DNA of 64,000 nucleotides from Motiliproteus sediminis (GTDB taxonomy: Bacteria > Pseudomonadota > Gammaproteobacteria > Pseudomonadales > Balneatricaceae), in assembly GCF_017912535.1 (NCBI RefSeq), contig NZ_JAERQK010000012.1, forward strand, positions 1 to 64,000. Direction: 5' to 3'. Position numbers and translations under genes: made by a program. The notes beneath the pieces were generated by a model that had not been told where the DNA came from, did not search any database, and worked only from the letters and a program-made list of their open reading frames with translations. Within the stretch, counting starts at the first letter, position 1. Every line of letters starts with the position of its first letter. Below, in pieces: positions 1-9,309 of this stretch.

Positions 1-9
1 CTTCAGTTC
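1..9 (-). rRNA. 5' end of a 16S rRNA gene (cut by window edge)
   Basis: The reverse complement of the first nine bases is GAACTGAAG, which is how Pseudomonas-type 16S rRNA begins, just before the conserved AGTTTGATC that would follow outside the window. The identification rests mainly on the adjacent leader and promoters, which are typical of an rRNA operon. Only these nine bases of the mature RNA are present. The gene lies downstream of tyrS on the same strand, as in Pseudomonas. Confidence 0.75.
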
Positions 10-226
10 AAATTTTGTGACCGTCCGAAAACAGCCAAATCTGACTCAAAGTAACTACTGTAAAAAACCTAACTAAACGTAAACGTTGTAGTTAAATGAA
101 TTCACGAGTCGTTTACCTTGATAATGCTTTACTGCTTCATCCCGGCAAACGCCCACACGAATTGCATGGTCGATTTGTTAAAGAGCGTGCCTGAGCGAGG
201 TGTCTTTCGTCTCAAGCAGGGCGCAC
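10..226 (-). promoter_or_regulatory. rRNA operon leader with boxA antitermination site
   Basis: This is the untranslated leader between the rRNA promoters and the 16S 5' end. Read on the minus strand it contains GCTCTTTAACAA (175-186), matching the boxA antitermination element bound by NusB/S10 in enteric and pseudomonad rRNA operons. It also has a boxC-like GTGTGGGC (151-158). Between promoter and boxA an inverted repeat around 186-220 can form a boxB-like hairpin. The part nearest the 16S would pair with sequence beyond the window to form the RNase III processing stem; that pairing cannot be seen here. Confidence 0.8.
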
Positions 227-254
227 ATTATAGCGCTGCCCGATGCGGAGTCAA
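227..254 (-). promoter_or_regulatory. rRNA operon proximal promoter (P2)
   Basis: On the minus strand TTGACT (254-249) and TATAAT (232-227) are separated by 16 bp. A GC-rich discriminator (GTGCGCCC) follows, as expected of a stringently controlled sigma-70 rRNA promoter. An AT-rich stretch at about 262-285 may be an UP element. Confidence 0.85.
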
Positions 255-337
255 CCGCGAAAACCGATAATTTTTAACTTCAAAATCACCTGTTTTCCTG
301 TGCCGCTCCCGCTTCGTCAGCGGCAACGTGGGGGCGC

Positions 338-365
338 ATTCTACAGCCTCGCCAAACCCTGTCAA
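338..365 (-). promoter_or_regulatory. rRNA operon distal promoter (P1)
   Basis: On the minus strand a perfect TTGACA (365-360) and TAGAAT (343-338) are 16 bp apart, followed by a GC-rich discriminator. The very AT-rich block at about 368-398 directly upstream is a good UP element. The two tandem promoters lie 111 bp apart. Confidence 0.8.
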
Positions 366-407
366 CGGCCTTGATAAAAAAATATGAAATAAATCCCAAC
401 CAGAAAA

Positions 408-428
408 AAGGGCGCTCTACGCGCCCTT
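408..428 (-). terminator. Rho-independent terminator of tyrS
   Basis: Reading leftward, AAGGGCGC and GCGCCCTT pair around a 5-nt loop and are followed by a run of Ts. It lies 34 bp past the tyrS stop and separates tyrS from the rRNA promoters. Confidence 0.85.
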
Positions 429-461
429 AGCTCGCCTCGTGGGCTCAACCAAGCCGAGCAC

Positions 462-1760
462 TCAGATCATGAACAGGTGATGCTTCTTTTTCCCCAGCTT
501 CACCAGGAAAAAGCGGTCGAACAGTGCATTATTGGAATCAAACAGCTCTGCCGCTGCCATATTCTGATCCAGACCGACATTACGTCCATTGATCACCACA
601 GCATTGCGCTGCAGTGCATCTTTCACTTCGCGCCCGGCTTTAGCCATCCCGGCCTCCGCAAAAAGCGTGGTAAGCGGCTTTTCAACCAACTCCTCAGCGA
701 GCAACATGCTCGAGGGCAAACCATCGAGACTCAATTGCTCGTAATCATTCTCGCTCAGGGCCGAGGTATCGCCGCTGAACAACGCCTGGGTGATCCGCTC
801 AGCAGCTTCGAGTCCGGCTTCGCCATGAACCAGCTTGGTAACCTCTTGCGCCAGCACCCGCTGGCCTTCAGGCCGCCCGGCACGCTCTGCGTCTGCGCGC
901 TCGATTGCTGCAATCTGCTCGACCGGCAAGAAAGTAAAGAAGCGCAAGAACCGATAGACATCCGCATCAGGTGTTTGCAACCAGAACTGATAAAAGGCGT
1001 AGGGGGAGGTTTTCTTGGGGTCGAGCCAGACCGCACCGCCCTCGGTTTTTCCAAACTTGGTACCGTCGGACTTGGTGATCAGCGGCAACGTGATGGCATG
1101 CACATGGGCGCCGTTCATACGCCGAGTCAGATCAATTCCGCCGGTGATATTACCCCACTGGTCGCTGCCACCAATCTGCAAGGTGCAACCATAGCGGCTG
1201 TTCAACTGCTGGTAATCGTAGGACTGCAAAATCTGGTAGGTAAATTCGGTAAAGGAGATACCCGCCCCTTCACGGTCGATCCGCTGCTTAACCGACTCCT
1301 TAGCGATCATCTTGTTGACCGTAAAGTGCTTACCCACATCACGCAGAAAGCTCAACACATCAACACCGGCGGTCCAATCATAGTTGTTGGCCAGCACCGC
1401 GCCCTCGTCGCCGCTGAAGTCGATAAACCGACTAATCTGCGCCTTGAGGCAATCCCCCCATTGCGCCACTACCTCAGCGGAGTTGAGCTGACGCTCCTGA
1501 TCTTTAAAGCTGGGATCGCCGATCAGCCCCGTCGCCCCGCCGACCAGAGCGATAGGCCGATGCCCAGCATCCTGGAAGCGCTTTAGCATCAAGAGCGGAA
1601 CCAAATGGCCGAGATGAAGACTATCGGCTGTCGGATCGAAACCGCAATAGAGGGTAACAGCACCACTATTGAGCAGCTCGTTCAGCTCCTCTTCATTGGT
1701 GGTCTGGGCAATCAGCCCGCGGTGCTGAAGATCTTGAAGTAGTGGATTAACTGCCGTCAT
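462..1760 (-). CDS. tyrS: Tyrosyl-tRNA synthetase
   Basis: Charges tRNA-Tyr with tyrosine in the cytosol. The class I signature HLGH (HIGH box) is at about residue 49, and the KMSKS loop appears as KFGKT near residue 235. A C-terminal S4-like RNA-binding domain covers about the last 80 residues (GREVKDALQRNAVVINGR). At 432 residues it is the length of the E. coli TyrS type. It starts with ATG and has its own promoter candidate upstream. Its position just upstream of an rRNA operon on the same strand matches Pseudomonas. Confidence 0.97.
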   Translation of the reverse strand: MTAVNPLLQDLQHRGLIAQTTNEEELNELLNSGAVTLYCGFDPTADSLHLGHLVPLLMLKRFQDAGHRPIALVGGATGLIGDPSFKDQERQLNSAEVVAQWGDCLKAQISRFIDFSGDEGAVLANNYDWTAGVDVLSFLRDVGKHFTVNKMIAKESVKQRIDREGAGISFTEFTYQILQSYDYQQLNSRYGCTLQIGGSDQWGNITGGIDLTRRMNGAHVHAITLPLITKSDGTKFGKTEGGAVWLDPKKTSPYAFYQFWLQTPDADVYRFLRFFTFLPVEQIAAIERADAERAGRPEGQRVLAQEVTKLVHGEAGLEAAERITQALFSGDTSALSENDYEQLSLDGLPSSMLLAEELVEKPLTTLFAEAGMAKAGREVKDALQRNAVVINGRNVGLDQNMAAAELFDSNNALFDRFFLVKLGKKKHHLFMI

Positions 1761-1805
1761 CGGTCGGTATCGCCCGCTAAAACTGGGTTTAAAGGAAAGC
1801 GCCGT

Positions 1806-1834
1806 ATTCTAACGACTGGATGCGGAGTAAACAA
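1806..1834 (-). promoter_or_regulatory. Candidate sigma-70 promoter of tyrS
   Basis: On the minus strand TTGTTT (1834-1829) and TAGAAT (1811-1806) have a 17-bp spacer. The -10 box lies 46 bp before the tyrS ATG. Confidence 0.55.
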
Positions 1835-1860
1835 ATAAGACCTGCATCATAGGCAGCAAA

Positions 1861-1882
1861 GCGCATTTTTTTTATAATGCGC
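1861..1882 (+). promoter_or_regulatory. Inverted repeat over a -10 box before the M23 peptidase gene
   Basis: GCGCATT and AATGCGC form a 7-bp inverted repeat with an 8-bp AT centre, and a perfect TATAAT (1873-1878) lies inside it. It is 28 bp before the ATG at 1906. No good -35 box is visible at the right distance, so an activator or repressor site over the -10 is possible. This is an inference from sequence only. Confidence 0.35.
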
Positions 1883-1905
1883 ACAAATAACGGTATCCAA
1901 GCATC

Positions 1906-3291
1906 ATGACCAAGCAGAAGATTGTCTCCCACATCAAGCAGGTTCCGCGCACTCATCTCATTGTGATGAGTCTGTGCGTTGTGCTGCTGGGGTTCGTTTC
2001 CCTGCTGCCGTCAAAAGAGGTCGCCGCCAATCGCATTCAGATAGAACTTTCGGCCCCGGCACCCGCGCCCACAACCGCAACACTCAACGCCGAGCCTCAA
2101 CTCGCCAACGTCACTGATCCGGTCAAGCCAGAAGTCCAGACCAGCAGTAACCAAAACGTTCAGGACATCACAACAGATCCCGAAGAAGCATCAGAAAGCT
2201 GGCTGCGCATCAGCGTCCGCTCTGGCGACAACCTGACCACTCTGTTTCAAAAAGCGGGCCTCGGTCCCAACCAGATGTACCCGCTGTTAAATGACATCAA
2301 ACCCAGCAAAGCACTCAACTCCCTTAAGCCGGGACAACAGCTGGAGTTCCTGATTGACAACGGAAATCTGCGAAAACTACGCCACGTCACCTCGGCACTG
2401 ACCAGCACCCTGTTTACCCGCGCCGATGAGCAATGGCGCTTTGAAAACGTAGTACGCGAACCCGAAATCACCCATGTCTATCGTGGTGGCTCCATCGATC
2501 AGTCACTTTTCCTGGCTGGAGAAAAAGCGGGCCTGACCCAGAAGAAAATCATGGAGCTGGCTGGCATCTTCGGCTGGGACGTTGATTTTGCACTCGATAT
2601 CCGCCAAGGCGACAGCTTTGGCGTGATCTATGAAGAGCGCTGGCTGGACGGTAAGAAAATCGGCAACGGCTACATCGTGGCGGCCGAATTCACTAATCAG
2701 GGCAAGACCTTCCAGGCTGTTCGCTTTACCGACAGCAACGACCGTGCGGACTACTTTACCCCCAGCGGTGACAGTATGCGTAAGGCCTTTTTGCGCACCC
2801 CGGTGGACTTTGCCCGCATCAGCTCGCGCTATAACCCCAACCGCAAGCACCCGATCTTCAAAACCAACCGCCCTCACCGCGGGGTTGACTACGCAGCCCC
2901 CACCGGCACGCCAATCAAAGCTTCCGGCGACGGCAAGGTCATCCTCGCGGGTCGTAAAGGCGGTTATGGCAAAACCGTAATCCTTCAACACGGCGAACGC
3001 TACACCACCCTTTATGCTCACATGAGCCGAATCAAGCCCGGGATGAAGCGCGGCAAGCGGGTCAAGCAGGGTGAAACCATCGGCTACGTGGGCAGTACTG
3101 GCTACGCCACGGGCCCGCACCTGCATTATGAATTCCGCGTTAGCGGCGTCCATCGTAATCCGTTGACGGTTCCACTGCCGCAGGCCAAACCGCTACCCAA
3201 GAAGGAGATGGCCTCCTTCCGTCTGCAGTCCCAACCCCTGCTGGCGCAGCTGGATACGCTACGCAACACTCAACTGGCGTCAGCTGAGTAA
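1906..3291 (+). CDS. Peptidoglycan DD-metalloendopeptidase, M23 family with OapA/LysM-like domain
   Basis: Predicted to cut peptide crosslinks in peptidoglycan from the periplasmic side, like MepM. An N-terminal membrane anchor (about residues 18-35) is followed by a linker, then an OapA/LysM-like domain (about 100-150, [17 protein letters not shown]). Next come a Csd3-like middle domain and a C-terminal M23 (LytM) domain at about 320-420. The zinc ligands are visible as HRGVD and HLHYEF, so the enzyme should be active. At 461 residues it has family length. anmK follows after one base, so the two are co-transcribed and link wall hydrolysis to recycling. Confidence 0.95.
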   Translation: MTKQKIVSHIKQVPRTHLIVMSLCVVLLGFVSLLPSKEVAANRIQIELSAPAPAPTTATLNAEPQLANVTDPVKPEVQTSSNQNVQDITTDPEEASESWLRISVRSGDNLTTLFQKAGLGPNQMYPLLNDIKPSKALNSLKPGQQLEFLIDNGNLRKLRHVTSALTSTLFTRADEQWRFENVVREPEITHVYRGGSIDQSLFLAGEKAGLTQKKIMELAGIFGWDVDFALDIRQGDSFGVIYEERWLDGKKIGNGYIVAAEFTNQGKTFQAVRFTDSNDRADYFTPSGDSMRKAFLRTPVDFARISSRYNPNRKHPIFKTNRPHRGVDYAAPTGTPIKASGDGKVILAGRKGGYGKTVILQHGERYTTLYAHMSRIKPGMKRGKRVKQGETIGYVGSTGYATGPHLHYEFRVSGVHRNPLTVPLPQAKPLPKKEMASFRLQSQPLLAQLDTLRNTQLASAE

Positions 3292-3292
3292 C

Positions 3293-4423
3293 GTGCCAAC
3301 AACAAACCACTATATCGGCCTGATGTCCGGCACCAGTCTGGACGGTATCGATGCGGCACTGGTTGACTTCAGCAACAGCAGCTGCCGCCTTGTTCATGCT
3401 ACCAGCCGAGAACTTCCCGCGCAGCTGCGTGCCGAACTGCTGGCCCTGACCCAACCCGGCGATAACGAGATCGAACGGCTGGGCCGCACCGATATCACCT
3501 TTGCCCGTCTGCAAGCCGATCTCGTGCGTCAGCTACTGACAGCGGCCGACATCCCGCACTCCGCCGTTGCTGCTATCGGCAGCCACGGTCAGACCATCCG
3601 CCACCGGCCGTGCCAGGATCCCGCTTTCACCATCCAGTTGGGCGACCCCAACTGCCTTGCCGAGCTGTCCGGCATCGATGTCGTCGCCGATTTCCGCCGG
3701 CGTGACATCGCCGCGGGAGGACAAGGTGCGCCACTGGTGCCAGCTTTCCACGCCCAATGTTTTCGCTCGACAAGCATAGACAGGGCAATCCTCAACCTGG
3801 GTGGCGTGGCCAATATCACCCTGCTGCCCAAAGCGCCGACTGATGTAGTCAGCGGTTTTGATACCGGTCCGGCCAACGTGCTGATGGATGCCTGGAGTCA
3901 GCGCCATCTCAACCAACCGTTCGACCGCAACGGCAGCTGGGCAGAACGAGGCCGTATTGTTCCTGAGTTGCTGCAACGCCTGCTCAGCGAAGGCTACTTT
4001 ATCGAGCCCGCGCCCAAGAGCACCGGTCGCGAGCTGTTCCACATCGGCTGGGTTGATCACCATCTGGATCAGCTCGAGACGATTCCCGAGCCACAGGATG
4101 TGCAGGCCACCCTGCTGGAGCTGACCGCCACTTCCGTCGCTGCAGAGCTCCGCCGCCACCCCCTGCCCATCAAGGAGCTGTACCTCTGTGGCGGCGGCGC
4201 CCACAACCTCGCTCTCGTAAAGCGTTTGAGCCATCACCTACCGCAGCTTCGCATCGCCTCCACTGAGCGTCTCGGCTTGCACCCGGACTGGGTGGAAGCG
4301 ATCGCCTTCGCTTGGCTGGCCAAGCGTTTCGTCGATCGCCAGCCAGGTAATTTACCCGCAGTCACCGGGGCCTCCGGACCACGCATTCTGGGCACCCTCT
4401 CACCCGCCGGGTTGAATCACTGA
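3293..4423 (+). CDS. anmK: Anhydro-N-acetylmuramic acid kinase
   Basis: Phosphorylates and opens 1,6-anhydro-MurNAc released from the cell wall, giving MurNAc-6-phosphate in peptidoglycan recycling. The N-terminal GLMSGTSLDGIDAAL and the FDTGPANVLMD segment are signatures of this sugar-kinase family. Its 376 residues are close to the usual length. The start is a GTG one base after the stop of the M23 endopeptidase gene, so translation is probably coupled. Confidence 0.96.
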   Translation: MPTTNHYIGLMSGTSLDGIDAALVDFSNSSCRLVHATSRELPAQLRAELLALTQPGDNEIERLGRTDITFARLQADLVRQLLTAADIPHSAVAAIGSHGQTIRHRPCQDPAFTIQLGDPNCLAELSGIDVVADFRRRDIAAGGQGAPLVPAFHAQCFRSTSIDRAILNLGGVANITLLPKAPTDVVSGFDTGPANVLMDAWSQRHLNQPFDRNGSWAERGRIVPELLQRLLSEGYFIEPAPKSTGRELFHIGWVDHHLDQLETIPEPQDVQATLLELTATSVAAELRRHPLPIKELYLCGGGAHNLALVKRLSHHLPQLRIASTERLGLHPDWVEAIAFAWLAKRFVDRQPGNLPAVTGASGPRILGTLSPAGLNH

Positions 4424-4470
4424 TCAATTAAACTAAGCTCCTTGCTGACCATAACCGCAAGGAGGCGACG

Positions 4471-5295
4471 ATGATCAGGATGATCACCTTTTGGCTGATA
4501 CTCTGGAGTGGCACGCCTCTCGCGGCGCCGCCCGAGCTGATGCTGGCTAATCGCTATCACCACGGCATTAACGTATCCGACTACTGGGTCAGCGAAAAAC
4601 TGGACGGTGTTCGCGCATACTGGGACGGCACCCAGCTTCTCAGCCGCAGCGGCAATCGACTGGCCGCACCGGACTGGTTTATCGCCGGCTTTCCGGGTAC
4701 CGCACTGGACGGCGAACTGTGGGCCGGGCGCCAACAATTCGAACGCGTGCTCTCGGCAATCAATAGTGTTGGCAATGACGAGGCCTGGCGGCATATCAGC
4801 TACTGGGTTTTTGACCTCCCCCACGACCCCCGTCCGTTCAGCCAGCGTCTCGGTAGTCTTGAGCAGTTGGTTGGCCGCCACCAACTGCCGCATTTACAAC
4901 TGGTAAGACAGAAGCGCGCGACCAACCGCGAACAACTGTTCTCCCGGCTAGAGCAAGTAACGGATGAGGGTGGCGAGGGGCTGATGCTGCATCGGGGCGA
5001 CAGCAGGTACCATGCTCGGCGCAGTGACGATCTTATCAAGCTGAAACTTCACGCCGACGCCGAAGCGGTCGTCATCGCCCACCTGCCGGGCAAAGGCAAG
5101 CATCAGGGTAGGCTCGGAGCGCTGTTGGTGGAAGATCAACAGGGGCGCCAGTTCCGGCTAGGCAGCGGCTTCACTGATCAACAACGCCGCCACCCTCCCC
5201 CGTTGGGTACGGAGGTGACATACAAGTACTACGGCATCACAGCCAATGGCTTACCGCGTTTTGCCAGTTTCCTGCGAGTCAGGCAACACCCGTGA
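4471..5295 (+). CDS. ATP-dependent DNA ligase, minimal LigE type, probably periplasmic
   Basis: A small ATP-dependent ligase that seals nicked DNA. The adenylation site is SEKLDGVRAYWDG (active lysine about residue 44). Further nucleotidyltransferase motifs are DGELWAGR and DDLIKLK, and a short OB domain forms the C-terminus. It lacks additional domains, as in LigE. The N-terminus (LILWSGTPLAA) looks like a signal peptide, so it is probably exported. Established LigE work places such enzymes in the periplasm of competent bacteria, where they may help DNA uptake or extracellular DNA structure. The ATG has a strong Shine-Dalgarno (AAGGAGG). It appears monocistronic, ending at a bidirectional terminator. 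Confidence 0.92.
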   Translation: MIRMITFWLILWSGTPLAAPPELMLANRYHHGINVSDYWVSEKLDGVRAYWDGTQLLSRSGNRLAAPDWFIAGFPGTALDGELWAGRQQFERVLSAINSVGNDEAWRHISYWVFDLPHDPRPFSQRLGSLEQLVGRHQLPHLQLVRQKRATNREQLFSRLEQVTDEGGEGLMLHRGDSRYHARRSDDLIKLKLHADAEAVVIAHLPGKGKHQGRLGALLVEDQQGRQFRLGSGFTDQQRRHPPPLGTEVTYKYYGITANGLPRFASFLRVRQHP

Positions 5296-5298
5296 GGC

Positions 5299-5338
5299 CT
5301 AATCAAAACGCCCCGCAAATGCGGGGCGTTTTGATTAG
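5299..5338. terminator. Bidirectional terminator with perfect 19-bp stem
   Basis: Bases 5299-5317 and 5320-5338 are perfect reverse complements with two unpaired central bases. The stem has a GCCCCGC core flanked by AAAA/TTTT arms, so it can end transcription of both the convergent ligase and erpA genes. Confidence 0.9.
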
Positions 5339-5352
5339 CAAGTGGCGCGGAC

Positions 5353-5706
5353 TCAGACCGAGAACGAGGACCCACAGCCGCAGGTGGTTGTAGCGTTGGG
5401 GTTTTTGATCACAAACTGCGAGCCCTGAAGGCCCTCCTTGTAATCAACCTCTGCGCCAGCAAGATACTGGAAACTCATGGGATCTACCAGCAGGGTCACC
5501 CCGTCCTTTTCGACCGCAGTATCATCTTCAGCAGCTTCCTCATCAAAGGTAAAGCCATAGGAAAACCCGGAGCAACCTCCCCCGGTGACAAACACCCGCA
5601 ACTTAAGGCTGTCGTTATCCTCTTCTTCGATCAGTCGCTTGACCTTGGCGGCAGCCGCCTGAGTAAACACCAAGGGACTGTCGTCATATTCCTGAACCGC
5701 GCTCAT
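5353..5706 (-). CDS. erpA: Iron-sulfur cluster insertion protein ErpA
   Basis: A-type carrier that delivers [Fe-S] clusters to apoproteins, including isoprenoid-synthesis and respiratory enzymes. The three conserved cysteines are present: [11 protein letters not shown] near residue 43 and the C-terminal [11 protein letters not shown]. At 117 residues it is typical. The ATG follows a strong GGAGG five bases away. It is the last gene before a convergent terminator, and argC lies upstream on the same strand 80 bp away. Confidence 0.97.
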   Translation of the reverse strand: MSAVQEYDDSPLVFTQAAAAKVKRLIEEEDNDSLKLRVFVTGGGCSGFSYGFTFDEEAAEDDTAVEKDGVTLLVDPMSFQYLAGAEVDYKEGLQGSQFVIKNPNATTTCGCGSSFSV

Positions 5707-5786
5707 GAAACCTCCGCGTGACGCTCGTGCATGGGCGCCATTATCTGCTTAACCGATCTTTTTAGTCAAGTATTATCGCCGCCGGC

Positions 5787-6818
5787 CTAGGGCATCAAGG
5801 CGACAACATCCAATCCCGCCGTTTCCTTGAGTCCGAACATGATGTTCATGTTCTGCACCGCTTGGCCCGCCGCGCCCTTGACCAGGTTGTCGATCACCGA
5901 AAGCACCACCACCGTGTCGTCATCCTGAGGCCGATGCACCGCGATACGACAATAGTTGGCCCCTTTGACACTGCGAGTCTCCGGCATGCTGCCCGCAGGC
6001 ATCACATCGACGAAAGGCTCATCACGGTAGCGCTCTTCGTACAGCGCCTGCAGGTCGCCGTGCGGATCTTTGAGCACCCCGTACAAGGTGGCATGGATAC
6101 CGCGAATCATCGGTAGCAAGTGCGGAATAAAGGTCAGCCCCACCGGGAATCCGGCGGCCTCAGCCAACCCCTGTTTTATCTCCGGCAGATGGCGATGCCC
6201 CGCCACACCATATGATTTAAAGCTTTCGCTCGCCTCGCACAACAGAGTACCTACGTTGGCACCGCGGCCAGCACCGCTAACTCCCGACTTACAGTCGGCA
6301 ATCAAGCGGCGGCGGTTGATCAGCCCGTTCTCCATCAGCGGCAGGTAACCGAGCAGGGCCGCGGTCGGATAACAACCGGGATTGGCAACCAGACGTGCGG
6401 CGCGAATCTGCTCACGACTCACTTCCGGCAGGCCGTACACCGCTTCTGCAACGAGCTCCGGGCAGGCATGTTCCATCCCGTACCACTGCGACCAGGTAGC
6501 CACATCCTTGATACGAAAATCAGCAGCCAGATCGATGACGCGTACACCACGCGCCAGCAGCTCCGGCGCTTGCTTCATGGCAACCCCGTTCGGGGTGGCG
6601 TAAAACACCAGATCGCAGGCAGCCAACCGGTCCACGTCAGGCTGGCTGAAGGTGGCATCCACCAGGCCGCGCAAATTGGGGTACATATCAGCGACATGCA
6701 CACCCTCTTCCGAACGCGAGGTAATGGCCGTCAACTCAACATCTGGATGGCGCGCCAGCAAGCGCAACAGTTCGACACCGGTATAACCGGTTCCACCTAC
6801 GATTCCGACTTTGATCAC
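5787..6818 (-). CDS. argC: N-acetyl-gamma-glutamyl-phosphate reductase
   Basis: Third step of arginine biosynthesis: NADPH-dependent reduction of N-acetylglutamyl phosphate to the semialdehyde. The N-terminal [17 protein letters not shown] is the nucleotide-binding loop, and the active cysteine is in [16 protein letters not shown] (about residue 149). The full length of 343 residues matches the family. The start is GTG with AGAGG five bases upstream. The argC-erpA neighbourhood is conserved in Pseudomonas. Confidence 0.97.
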   Translation of the reverse strand: MIKVGIVGGTGYTGVELLRLLARHPDVELTAITSRSEEGVHVADMYPNLRGLVDATFSQPDVDRLAACDLVFYATPNGVAMKQAPELLARGVRVIDLAADFRIKDVATWSQWYGMEHACPELVAEAVYGLPEVSREQIRAARLVANPGCYPTAALLGYLPLMENGLINRRRLIADCKSGVSGAGRGANVGTLLCEASESFKSYGVAGHRHLPEIKQGLAEAAGFPVGLTFIPHLLPMIRGIHATLYGVLKDPHGDLQALYEERYRDEPFVDVMPAGSMPETRSVKGANYCRIAVHRPQDDDTVVVLSVIDNLVKGAAGQAVQNMNIMFGLKETAGLDVVALMP

Positions 6819-6849
6819 GACAACCTCTAACCCATTGTGGAAAAGTGCT

Positions 6850-6855
6850 TATAAT
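6850..6855 (+). promoter_or_regulatory. -10 box upstream of the CLC gene
   Basis: A perfect TATAAT lies 65 bp before the ATG at 6920; no convincing -35 is seen. A transcript starting about 6862 would not contain the upstream GTG at 6845, which supports the later start. Confidence 0.4.
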
Positions 6856-6919
6856 AAGGGCCCGTGACCCAAACCTAAAGTATCTCGCTACCAACAACCC
6901 CAAAGGAAACAATCCAGTC

Positions 6920-8650
6920 ATGCGCATGGACTCCCTCAGCCTCAACCATTTCCGCCTGCGGTTGAGCGAAGTGGAGGCCCTGCCCCAGTGGGCTCTGTTG
7001 GGTTTTCTGTCCGGTTTGTTGACCGCCGCTGTGATACTCGCCTTCCGCTATGCCATCACCCTGCCGCTGGAAGCCGGGCTGCCGGACGGCGCTGAAAGCT
7101 TCGAACAACTCTCGCCAGCCATGCGCTTCGCCCTTCCGATCGGCGGGGGACTAATAGTGGGACTGGTGCTATGGCGCTGGCCCGCGAGCAGTGGTGTCGG
7201 CATTACCCACGTGCTTGAGCGCCTGAGCTACCACCAGGGACGGATGCCGCTCGGCAACCTGCTTACCCAGTTCATTGCCGGTGTGCTGATGCTCGGCAGC
7301 GGACACTCCGGAGGCCGCGAGGGCCCCGCCGTGCACTTGGGTGCCGGGGTATCCAGTCTGTTGGGGCAACGACTGAAGCTACCCAACAACAGCCTGCGAA
7401 CCCTGGTGGGCTGCGGCACCGCAGCGGCCATCGCAGCCTCATTTAACACCCCCATCGCCGGCATCATCTTCGCCATGGAGGTGGTGATGATGGAGTACAC
7501 CGTTGCTGGATTTATTCCGGTGCTGGTTGCGGCGGTCACCGCGGCACTCGCTTTCCAGCTATTACATGGCGACGAAGTACACGTTCTGCTGCCACCGCTT
7601 GACCTCTACACCTTGAGCGAAGTCCCGTTCATTCTACTGCTGGGCGTTATCATCGGCCTGATGGCGGTGGTGTTTACCCGCATAGCCACCTTTAGTCATC
7701 GCCTGAACGACTACCCGATCTGGCTGCGTCTGCCACTGGCGGGCCTGGCCGTTGGCTTGGTAGCGCAATGGATGCCACAGGTAATGGGCATCGGCTACGA
7801 CACCCTGACTGAGATCCTCACCGGTAACAGCACGTTCGAACTGCTGCTACTGTTGGCATTGGCCAAGCTGGCGGTAACCGCGTTCAGCGTGGGGGTTGGC
7901 GCCCCCATAGGGCTGATCGGCCCCAGCCTGCTTATCGGTGCGGCTGCAGGCGGTGGCATCGGTCTGTTGGGGATCGCCGCGGCAAACCAGCCGGTATCGG
8001 AAGTTACCCTTTATGCACTGCTCGGCATGGGCGCGATGATGGCCGCCACGCTGCAGGCCCCGCTGGCCGCATTGCTGGCACTACTGGAGCTGACCCTGAA
8101 CCCCAATATTCTGTTTCCGGGTATGCTGGCGATCATCACCTCAACCCTCATTTACCGCTTTTTTACCCCGCAGGGATCGGTTTTTCAGGCGTTGCTGGGG
8201 CTTCGCGGCCTGGATTGGCGGCGCGCACCGCTCGACCACTTTCTTGATAAAACCTCGGTAATTTCGCTGATGCGTGGCCATATTAACGCACCAGAGCGGT
8301 TGACCACCCATGCGGGCGCCGAGCAGCTGGCCGCCACCCCGGGGGACTGGATTCTGATTAGCGGCGAACATGCGCACGTAGCACTGGCAAGAGCAGATCT
8401 GGCACTGTACCTGCTGCAAACAGGTGGTGACGAGATCCCGAAGGATACTCCGCTGGACCTGCTGGAGCTGCCGGCATTGCGCCGGGATCTGGCTACCATC
8501 GAGATTCAGGCAACTCTCAAGGACGCCCTCAATCGCATGAATGAACACAATGTCGACGGGCTCTGCGTAATGAGCTTCGAGGGCGCGCCCCGTGGGCTGT
8601 TGTTCCGCGACGATATTGAGCAGCAGTTTCGCCGCTCGGGGCATCTATGA
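6920..8650 (+). CDS. CLC-family chloride channel/antiporter with C-terminal CBS-like region
   Basis: Integral inner-membrane protein of about 576 residues moving chloride, usually in exchange for protons. About the first 430 residues contain the CLC transmembrane fold, with the gating-glutamate motif [12 protein letters not shown]. The second half-site ([13 protein letters not shown]) is followed by a valine where E. coli ClcA has its internal proton glutamate. The filter motifs also differ from ClcA: GVGIT in place of GSGIP, and IGLIGP in place of GGIFAP. The tail (about 500-576) resembles a CBS domain. ATG 6920 is chosen because AAAGGAA precedes it by a normal distance and the -10 box lies after the alternative GTG at 6845. 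The stop overlaps thiE by 4 bp. Confidence 0.9.
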   Translation: MRMDSLSLNHFRLRLSEVEALPQWALLGFLSGLLTAAVILAFRYAITLPLEAGLPDGAESFEQLSPAMRFALPIGGGLIVGLVLWRWPASSGVGITHVLERLSYHQGRMPLGNLLTQFIAGVLMLGSGHSGGREGPAVHLGAGVSSLLGQRLKLPNNSLRTLVGCGTAAAIAASFNTPIAGIIFAMEVVMMEYTVAGFIPVLVAAVTAALAFQLLHGDEVHVLLPPLDLYTLSEVPFILLLGVIIGLMAVVFTRIATFSHRLNDYPIWLRLPLAGLAVGLVAQWMPQVMGIGYDTLTEILTGNSTFELLLLLALAKLAVTAFSVGVGAPIGLIGPSLLIGAAAGGGIGLLGIAAANQPVSEVTLYALLGMGAMMAATLQAPLAALLALLELTLNPNILFPGMLAIITSTLIYRFFTPQGSVFQALLGLRGLDWRRAPLDHFLDKTSVISLMRGHINAPERLTTHAGAEQLAATPGDWILISGEHAHVALARADLALYLLQTGGDEIPKDTPLDLLELPALRRDLATIEIQATLKDALNRMNEHNVDGLCVMSFEGAPRGLLFRDDIEQQFRRSGHL

Positions 8651-9300
8651 ATCGAGTACTAACCGGCCTCTATGCCATTACCGACAGCACTCTGCTGACC
8701 GACACCCCCACCCTGCTGAGGCGGGTCGAAGCCGCCCTGCGCGGCGGTGCAACGGTGGTGCAGTACCGCGACAAATCCCGCGATCACGACAAGCGACGGG
8801 AGCAGGCGCGCCGGCTTGCAGAACTTTGCGAGCGCTATCAACGCCCGTTACTGATCAACGACGACGCCGAACTCGCAGCCGCTTCCGGTGCCGCAGGGGT
8901 TCATCTGGGCCAGGGCGATGGTTCGGTCGCCGCAGCACGCGCCCTGCTGGGAGTCCGCGCCATCATCGGGGTAACCTGCCATGACCAACTCGCGCTGGCA
9001 CAACAGGCAAGTCTGGAGGGAGCCGACTATGTGGCCTTTGGCGCATTCTTTCCTTCGACAACCAAGCCAAAGGCAACGCCCGCCCCTCTGGCGCTGTTGC
9101 GTCAGGCACGCAACGAGCTGCCCTTGCCGATAGTGGCGATTGGCGGCATAACTAGCGATAATGCCCAGCTTGTCATTAATCACGGTGCGCACATGGTCGC
9201 CGTTGTCGGTGATCTGTTTGCCACCGACGACACGGAGAATCGCGCCCGCGTCTACCAGCGGCTGTTTGCCTCGCGCGCACGCCAACACGTACAACCCTAG
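8647..9300 (+). CDS. thiE: Thiamine-phosphate synthase
   Basis: Joins the pyrimidine (HMP-PP) and thiazole phosphates to make thiamine monophosphate. The TIM-barrel motifs QYRDKSRD (near residue 41), [16 protein letters not shown] and AIGGITSDN are those of ThiE. The 217 residues are of normal length. Its ATG overlaps the stop of the CLC gene (ATGA), so it is translationally coupled to a transporter with no obvious pathway link. hemL follows 9 bp later, as in Pseudomonas. Confidence 0.95.
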   Translation: MNRVLTGLYAITDSTLLTDTPTLLRRVEAALRGGATVVQYRDKSRDHDKRREQARRLAELCERYQRPLLINDDAELAAASGAAGVHLGQGDGSVAAARALLGVRAIIGVTCHDQLALAQQASLEGADYVAFGAFFPSTTKPKATPAPLALLRQARNELPLPIVAIGGITSDNAQLVINHGAHMVAVVGDLFATDDTENRARVYQRLFASRARQHVQP

Positions 9301-9309
9301 GAACGAGTC

